Source of the DNA: TCS55 sp964343505
GTDB lineage: Bacteria; Fidelibacterota; Marinisomatia; Marinisomatales; TCS55
Direction: 5' to 3'
NCBI GenBank assembly: GCA_964343505.1
Contig: CAYFJU010000023.1
Span: forward strand, 1 to 39,239
DNA: 39,239 bases
Shown one piece after another: positions 8,154 through 15,800 of the stretch (positions are counted from its first letter, which is position 1; every line of letters starts with the position of its first letter). The notes below the pieces were generated by a model. It was given only the letters and a program-made list of their open reading frames with translations, was not told the origin of the DNA and did not search any database. The translations under genes and the position numbers were made by a program.

Positions 8154-8397
8154 ATTTTGTGGAATGAAGAAGAATCCTATTTAACCGTCGTAGCGAAGCG
8201 AAGTCGGTCCTGGTGTACTTAACACCCGCTTCGGCAGGAGGTTTATATTTTATAGAATTCACCCCTAACCATTATCAACTCGTCACATGGCGTCACGTCC
8301 TGTGAAAGAGTGAAAGGGAACAATAGTATCTTTCCGGGGGCAATGACTAACATTTTGGCCGAAGACATTTTTGTTTTTTAGATTCACTCCTATTCAC
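8154..8397. other. Non-coding spacer with one nested hairpin
   Basis: No credible gene is seen between the tRNA-Arg terminator and tRNA-Glu. Bases 8194-8200 (CGAAGCG) pair with 8227-8233 (CGCTTCG), and inside that GGTGT (8212-8216) pairs with ACACC (8222-8226), with an 11-base unpaired stretch on the 5' side only. The promoter of tRNA-Glu should lie in the last part, but I cannot pick convincing boxes. Confidence 0.4.
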
Positions 8398-8472
8398 GGC
8401 TCGTTCGTCTAGTGGTTAGGACACGGGATTCTCATTCCCGGAACAGGGGTTCGATTCCCCTACGGGCTACCA
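8398..8472 (+). tRNA. tRNA-Glu (anticodon CUC)
   Basis: The cloverleaf has acceptor GGCTCGT (8398-8404) against ACGGGCT (8462-8468), with G-U pairs. The anticodon stem CGGGA/TCCCG holds the loop TTCTCAT, giving CUC, which reads GAG. The T-arm is AGGGG/CCCCT. Discriminator A is at 8469. Unlike the other three tRNAs here, the CCA end is encoded (8470-8472). The matching GluRS is the first gene of the window. Confidence 0.95.
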
Positions 8473-8478
8473 ATCTAC

Positions 8479-8567
8479 ATCCGCATTTTGCGGATTACGA
8501 TTGACAAGCACATTACCATGAAGATGTTCGTACTGTGCTTGTCTATCGTAGTGCAACATAGATAGAC
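8479..8567 (+). other. Structured region with mutually exclusive hairpins after tRNA-Glu
   Basis: Three pairings can be drawn. ATCCGCA (8479-8485) pairs with TGCGGAT (8489-8495). The 16-base arm 8497-8512 pairs with 8534-8549 with a single T-T mismatch. The motif GTCTATC (8541-8547) can instead pair with GATAGAC (8561-8567). The second and third compete for the same bases, and a terminator follows at 8581. The arrangement resembles an attenuator or a small structured RNA trailing the tRNA. No known riboswitch or ncRNA family is recognised. Confidence 0.45.
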
Positions 8568-8580
8568 GAAGTGCAAGCGC

Positions 8581-8608
8581 AAAACCCTGTCGAAAGATGG
8601 GGTTTTTT
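8581..8608 (+). terminator. Rho-independent terminator downstream of tRNA-Glu
   Basis: AAAACCC (8581-8587) pairs with GGGTTTT (8600-8606) around a 12-base loop and runs into a short T tract. It probably ends the tRNA-Glu transcript together with the structured trailer. Confidence 0.7.
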
Positions 8609-9047
8609 ATTGCAATAGGAGGCCATTGCCAATTTTCGACCCGCGGGAGTACAGGCGGTGATTTTATCTATCATAACGCAGTGAAGATAGATCCCATACG
8701 TGCGACCAATCTAAATTCACCTATGGTGGGCTGCGACCGGCGACCGTGAAAAGCTGTCTCCAAAAATGACTTTTTTCTAATTGAAATTAAGTCTGGGTTC
8801 CCCTTCTGAATGCAGCTTAACATAGGATGCTGCGTCTTGGGAAAGATTATAGTTTACATTTCCAGAAATTGATGGTTTTCTTTGCATTTGACCCAAGTCA
8901 CACGGTTAAAAATCCATTTCATATATATTATTGCTCCATTGGTCGACAAAATGATAAATTCTCTTCGGACAACGTACGTATTCGAGGTATGAGTACATCT
9001 TCCGGAGTACGCCCCTTTGGGGATAACCATTTAAAATGGATGTAAAC
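8609..9047. other. Gene-free region upstream of the acidic envelope protein
   Basis: About 440 bases without a gene I can support. A 72-codon open frame at 8827-9045 has no recognisable composition, no ribosome site and no family resemblance. A small inverted repeat pairs ATCTATC (8666-8672) with GATAGAT (8686-8692). The promoter for the acidic protein and the giant gene may lie here; no clear promoter boxes stand out. Confidence 0.4.
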
Positions 9048-9839
9048 ATGAAACACGGATTTCAATCAATCCTCCCAATTTCTTTCATACTGGGACTGTT
9101 CTTGGTATTCACACCTTTTTCTGTTCTTTCCGCCCAGGATGAAGAGGATGATCCTGTTGAAGAAATCTTCTGGGGTGACGAAGAAGCGGAGGAAGGATTT
9201 GATGAAGAATTTGATTTTTCTGAAGATGAAGACCTAGGTGAGGAAGACTTAGAGGGCTTTGAGTTTGAGGATGAAGGTTTTGACGATGAATTCTCTGAAG
9301 ATGATGAGTTTGCTGAAGATTTAGGGGAAGAAGATTTTTCAGAAGAATTCGCCGAACCGGAAGAAACCATCCAGGAAGCGGCCAGCCGCTTGGGTTATAC
9401 TTTAAATATTGTGGGCTCCTCACCGGGGTTTGTGAATCACCAGCTGCGCACCTATAATTCGGGGGTGGATTTCCGTGCTGCATTCGAATTCCCAATGCTG
9501 CTACAGATGGGGCCGGTCCGCTTTCGCCTTGGGGCGGAAGTGGGTACCTTCAAATTCACCAATTATAAACCTATTGGCGGTACCTATTCCGGTGTCCATG
9601 TTACTGGGATTCTTTCATTCCCGGCAGGTCCCGGGCAAGTGCGCTTAGGCGGCGGTATGGTGGGGAAGGGCTTTGGCGTGGTCGCTGAAAACTCTTACGG
9701 TATTGCAATTGGAAATACACTTGATGTACGGTTCGGTCTCCGCTCCACAACGGCCTTCAATGTAACCGATGATAAAAAGAATAAACTCGGCACCGTGAGT
9801 TGGATGGATGGAATTCTGGTGCTTGGGGTGAGTCTGTAA
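9048..9839 (+). CDS. Exported protein with extremely acidic N-terminal segment and beta-rich C-terminal domain
   Basis: Not recognised as a known family. From the ATG at 9048 it has a signal peptide (FILGLFLVFTPFSVLSAQ). A stretch of about 85 residues follows that is mostly Asp, Glu, Phe and Gly in repeating patterns such as DEEFDFSEDEDLGEEDLEG; the DNA there is correspondingly repetitive. The remaining 150 residues (TLNIVGSSPGFVNHQLR, then VRLGGGMVGKGFGVV and LDVRFGLRSTTAFNV) look like amphipathic strands of an envelope or outer-membrane domain. An in-frame ATG at 9036 would add four residues (MDVN); 9048 gives the more normal signal peptide. It precedes the giant T9SS-type gene by 36 bases. 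The acidic segment could bind cations such as calcium, which is speculation. Confidence 0.75.
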   Translation: MKHGFQSILPISFILGLFLVFTPFSVLSAQDEEDDPVEEIFWGDEEAEEGFDEEFDFSEDEDLGEEDLEGFEFEDEGFDDEFSEDDEFAEDLGEEDFSEEFAEPEETIQEAASRLGYTLNIVGSSPGFVNHQLRTYNSGVDFRAAFEFPMLLQMGPVRFRLGAEVGTFKFTNYKPIGGTYSGVHVTGILSFPAGPGQVRLGGGMVGKGFGVVAENSYGIAIGNTLDVRFGLRSTTAFNVTDDKKNKLGTVSWMDGILVLGVSL

Positions 9840-9875
9840 CAGACTAAAGATATTTTTCCACTTCTGGCTACTAGA

Positions 9876-12800
9876 ATGAAAAGAAGGCTTGCACTCATTT
9901 CAATAATGGCTTCCTTTCTATTGGGGGGCACCACTGATGGCACTTCCAATATTTATGTTGTCACGCAGGGAAGCAGCCTTACGCAATACTATTTTAATGA
10001 AAACACAACCGGTGTACGTATTTATTTTACGGTTGATGAAAATTTTACGACTGTTCAAGCCTTTGCAGAATTAAAAAATAATGCCGATATCGGCGGATGT
10101 ACTGAAACCCAATTTGATGGGAGCGCAATGGAGTTGGGCGCAGGAAATGGCAGTAGTGTTGCCGGGACAACCTGGTCACCTTCAGGCGGCTTTGTAAGTG
10201 GGACCCAATATTACCTCGATTTATATTACAGCGATTTGTATTCGGCCTTAAGTAATTCATTTACTGAAGGTCAGCGCTTATATGTTGCAATTAAATTTGA
10301 TTTAACAAATACCGATTGGTCATGTCCCGCTAATAATGAAAGTGACGGAGATACATCAAATGATTCTCAACAGGATAGTGGTACAGCCCCCAATCAATTT
10401 TATTATCACATTGCAGACCGTGTAGATCCTTCAATTTCAAGTATCGTAGATGGCGATGATCAGAGTTTGAATAGTACCTCCTCCACGACTTCTGCTACTT
10501 CGAATTATACCAAGTCAAACAAGGTTAAAGTCACGATTGGTACTGAAGCTGTTTCTACAGGCAGTATTACCTGGACCCAAGAAAGTGGTCCAGGCACGAC
10601 ACAAACTAGTTCAACAGCACTCGATGGTTCAAGTGCCAATAGCACCGTAACCGTTACCCAGGCAGGATTGGTTGACGGAACGCGATACGATATTAGCTAT
10701 ACCGTTAAAGATGCTGCGGGTAATTCTGCAACATATTATGATTACAATATCACATATGATACAACCGCACCAACTGTCGAAGGTGTCTATAGTGAAGAAT
10801 CCAATGGAGATATGCTTGCTGAAGGAACCGTCGCAGATTTCTATGTAGATTTTTCGGAAAATATTGATTTCTCAGGGGCGCCCCAAATCACGCTGCAATC
10901 AAACAGTGCTTCAACAGCGACTGTTACGGCCTCAACTTACACGGATGGAACGGATAAAGCCTATTTTGATTGGACGGTTCCTGATGGGGCCTATTCGGTC
11001 TATTTAGACTATGAAAATACATCAGCATTAAGTGCCGGAACGTATATAAGGGATTATGCAGGGAATACGGCCACCTTAACATTACCGGCACCGCCGGCCT
11101 GGGGGAGCCAGGGAACCAATGCGTCCTTAAGCCAAGCAGGTACAGGTGGTTATTTTGGCATTGATGGAGATGACCCGGCTGCATTTTCTGTCGGTGCTGT
11201 CGTGACGACAGGGGGAAATGTAACGGCCAATTATTGGAATGGCTCAAATACCGGTGTCAGTGTCACTGTCCCCATCGCTAATGATAACAGTCTCACAGAT
11301 GGAACAGTGCAATTGCGTGCTGAAGCGGATGGCACCTATGAAAATATTGGTGGATCGTATACAATTACCTCAAGTGATTTAAATACAAATATTACTATGA
11401 CGGCGTCTGGGTCTGGGACTGGTAATACAGATGTGACCGAATTAAGTGGGTATTCTCAGAGTGATGTTATCGGATGGAAAGCAATTATCACCGATAAATC
11501 TGGTAATGCAACAACAGGAACCGCCAGCTCTACAACTTTAACGGTAGACACCGTCGCACCGACAGTCTCAAGCGTGACGAGCACTAATGGAGATTATAAA
11601 CTAGCTGAATCGGTTGATATTGTGGTTAATTTTGATGAAAACGTCTCCATTAGCGGTACACCTCAACTGACTATGGATACAGATAACACTCCCGGTACCG
11701 TGAGTGCTGCAGTTGACAAATCCGGACTTTCCGGTTCCGCTGTAACATTTGCTTATACGGTCGGGTCAACTCATTATTCTACGGATCTGGATTATGAAAG
11801 TACCAGTTCACTGAGCGCCGGTACTTATATAAGGGACACAGCCGGAAATGATGCCACATTAACTTTGCCTGCTGTCGGTACAATGGCCGCTGCTTATGAA
11901 GTGAATATTGACGGCGTTTCACCTACAGCGTTTCAAACAGGAACAGTTGTAACAGTAGGCGCTCCGGTTGTTTCTGGCTACTTAAATGCTGATAATACGG
12001 ATGTAAAAGTAACGGTCCCCATTGCCAATGACGCCTCCTTGGAAAATGGGAAGTTGTACATCCAGGCTAAAGTGGGCGCCAATGCTTATGCCAATGTTTC
12101 TTCTGCATATACCATCACTGCCGGTGATTTAAATTCAAGTAAGACCATTACCGTAGCTGAGAGTGATATCGATAATATCACAGGTTTTGCCGCCGGGGCC
12201 GTAATTTCATTTACAGCTCTTTTAGAGGATTATGCCGATGGGGCCGGCGGAACGGGAAATCAAACTACGGGTACAGCTTCCACCACAACTTTAACGGTTG
12301 ATCAGGTTGACCCAAGTGCATTTACTACCGGTGCAGTTGCTACTGTTACAGAACCGATTGTTTCAGGGTATTATAATTCACATAATACGGCTGTTACTAT
12401 TGTGGTTCCGGTTGAAAATGAATCCACGCTTGAAAGCGGGTGGATACAGATCCAAGCAGAAGCGGACGGCACATTTGAAGATGTGGGTGATTCAACTCAA
12501 ATTGCCAATAGTGATTTAGGTGGAAACGTGACAATGACTTTAACCGCTGCCCAGTTAGAAGCTATTTCCGGATTCACCGATGGTGATGTAATTACTTTCA
12601 GGGCACGGATTGATGACGTAGCCGGCAATGCGACCACTGGTAGTTCAAGTAGTACAACCCTCACTGTGGACCAGACTGTACCAACGGTGAGTTCTGTTTC
12701 ATCGGATACAACTGATTCAAATCCCTTTAAAATTAGTGATCTTGTCCCTCTCACTGTAAAATTTGATGGTATAGTCAATGTCGTTACAACCGCCGGAACG

Positions 12801-15800
12801 CCCTACATTTCGTTGGATACGGATGAATCACCGGGATCATCAACAACAACGGCTTCCTACAGTTCCGGGACGGGTTCAACTGATATTATTTTCAGGTTCA
12901 CTGTCGGGTCCGGCCAATACAGTGCTGACTTGAATTATATTAATACCAGTTCACTGGTGCTTAATAATGGAACGATTCGAGATGTGGCCGGGAATAATGC
13001 CACTTTAACCTTGCCGGGTATCGCCGATGCCAGCGCCCTAAAACAGAAAAAAGATATTTGGATTGATGGTGTTGTGCCCGGTGCAAACACAGTGGATTCC
13101 ATTGTAACAACCGGTGGAACCATTATGGCCAAATACTGGAATGCCTCCAATACCGGTGCCACAATCAAAGTATTGTTGAGTTCATCCGATGCCAGTTTGG
13201 AAGGGGGGACGATCCAACTAACCGCCGAAGCAAACGAAACCTTTGAAAATATTGGATCATCAAATTCAATCCTCGCTGCTGATGTAACGGCCGGTTATAA
13301 AAAAATCACTTTAACGGCGGCAAATATTGAAGGTTTAAGCGGATATAGTGACCAGTACCCCAATCCCGATGTAATCAGCTTTAAAGCAGTGTTAACAGAT
13401 AAAGCGGGGAACAGTACCACCCACAGCGTCAGCGCAACTACCTTAACGGTTGATGAAACGGCGCCAGCCGCTTTTACGGTTGGTTCTGTTACCACAGTGA
13501 CTGATGAAGTGGTGGCAGGCTATTGGAATGGAGATAACACCGCCATAAATGTCAGTATCCCCATAGCCAATGACGGTTCCTTGGAGAATGGCCGTTTGAT
13601 GGTAGAAGCGGAAGCTGATGGTACTTATGAGTATATTGGCAGTGGATCGAGAATTGGTTTCAGTACATATGACCCCACAAGCTATCCAGATTCTTACTAT
13701 AGTAATTGGACTCTTATTTCATCTTCGGATGTTAATTCTACAAAGTCAGTTAATGTTAATGGCCCCAGTGTGACAAATAATATGACGGATGTTGAGCAGT
13801 TATCCGGTTTTAGTGAAGGTGATGTAATCAGTTTTCAGGCCATTTTGATGGATGCGGCGGGAAATACAACAACGGGATCAGCCTCTTCAACTACTCTAAT
13901 CGTTGATGAAACAGATCCTTCAACACCTGTGGTTGATTTAAAATCCTCGTCTGATACGGGAATAGCTGATTGGGATAATCTGACAAAAGATGATACGCCT
14001 ACTATTACCTTAACGAATTTGACCAATACCGATTCGGTATTCCTGAAAATTGCCACTACGGCCGTTGCCCTTGCTCAAAGCAGTGCAATTGATGTTAGGG
14101 AAAAAACAATTTCAACTGAAAAAGATTTGACATCCACCAGTCATGCTAATGGTACCTATCTTGTTTCGGCTGTGGCAAAGGATGCAGCGGGAAACTGGGG
14201 CAGTGATGCCACCTCAATTACGGTCAGGATTGATACCATTCCACCGGATGTACCAAATACACCGGATATGATAAACACGGATGATACGGGCCTGACCAAT
14301 AAAGACAATATCACCTATACACTTCAGCCGCATTTTATCATGACCGGTTTATCTTCAACCATTGATTCATTACGATTGGTCATCGATGCTGGCAGTAGTG
14401 TCGGCCGTGATTCAATCATGTCACAAGTCTCCACGGACACGTTTAAGGTTAGTTCGGCATTAGCCAATGGATATCATACAGCCGGGATTATTGCCGTTGA
14501 TTCCGCCGGGAATATCCAGGACACCAGTGCGGTATTGGCCTTCGTGATTGATAATGTGGCCCCTTCCAAACCTACGGCGCCCGACATGGCGGCTGCATCA
14601 GATTTTGGCCAAAGTGCGACGGATAATATTACGAAAACCCAAAAACCACAGTTTGATATTTCAAGTGTTGAGGCGGGCTCGTTCATGAACCTTTATCGGG
14701 TAAGTGCAACTCCTGATACGTTACTGGCTGCTTATGATACGGTTGCGGCCGCAGGGACATCAATTAGTCTTACACCGATCAATAATCTGGCTGATGGTAC
14801 GTATACTATGTATGTAACTAGTGAGGATACAGCGGGAAACAAATCGGAAAGTGATGATTTAACCAATGTAATCATTGACGCTACTGTACCCACCATTTCG
14901 GCCCATTATTATAATAAAACGATACAAACTGTTTACAATGGGTATACGAATAAGTATAAGGCGGATTCAGTTAAGTTTGGTAAGGGCAATGATGAGTTAG
15001 AACTCATCGCTAAAATGAGTGAGCCGGCGGGGACAAATCCTGAACCGACCCTGGATGTGACTTATGGCTCCAATTCAACCGATTCGTTTACAGGACAAGC
15101 CAAAACCAGCAGCGCCAACAGTGATTCCACCTGGACCTGGAAATTCAATCTGCCGACAGGAACCAAGAATGATGGGACCGCCAAAATTTCTTTTACAGCT
15201 TATGATGTGGCGGGAAATCTGGCGACCGCCTTCACGGACACACAAAAATTCACGGTGGATAATACAGTGCCGGCAGCCTTCACAACCGGATTGGCTACGT
15301 CTCAAGGTGATACGAATGTATCCTTGACCGTGGAGACTAAAAAAGGGTGGTATATCAATAGTGAGACAGACAGTATCAAGGTATTGGTAAATATTGACGC
15401 CACCGACAAATCATTGGTGGGCGGTGGCTATGTAGACATCCAGGCCCGTGTCCGAAATAAAATGGTGAATAGTTGGGCCAGTGTGAGTTCCAATTATACA
15501 TCGAATCCTTTTGCGCCCCAAGACTCTACGGAAGGACTCGGGACAGGAAAATCCTTTTTCAGGAAAAAACCGGATATTATGACTGCTTTAACCAGCAATG
15601 GATTGGTTCAGGGCGATACCATTGATGTGCGGGCTTTGATTTATGATAAGGCCCTTAATTCAACTGAGGGAACGCCAAGTGAATCGTTCTTTGTTTTGGA
15701 TACCCTTCCGCCAACGATCGGCACCCACATAACCGATACCCTGTTCACAGCTTACGATAAATCAAATCTTCTAACCGTTAACCGGTATTTAAGTTGGACC

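Noticed and set aside
8827..9045. 72-codon open frame before the acidic protein
   Set aside because: No ribosome site, no family features, and it overlaps the start of the next gene.
9062..9370. Serine-rich minus-strand open frame
   Set aside because: It is the reverse complement of the acidic Glu/Asp repeat, a known cause of long spurious antisense frames.
15075..15305. Opposite-strand frames inside the giant gene
   Set aside because: All lie within the continuous 2779-codon reading frame and lack start signals or domain features.
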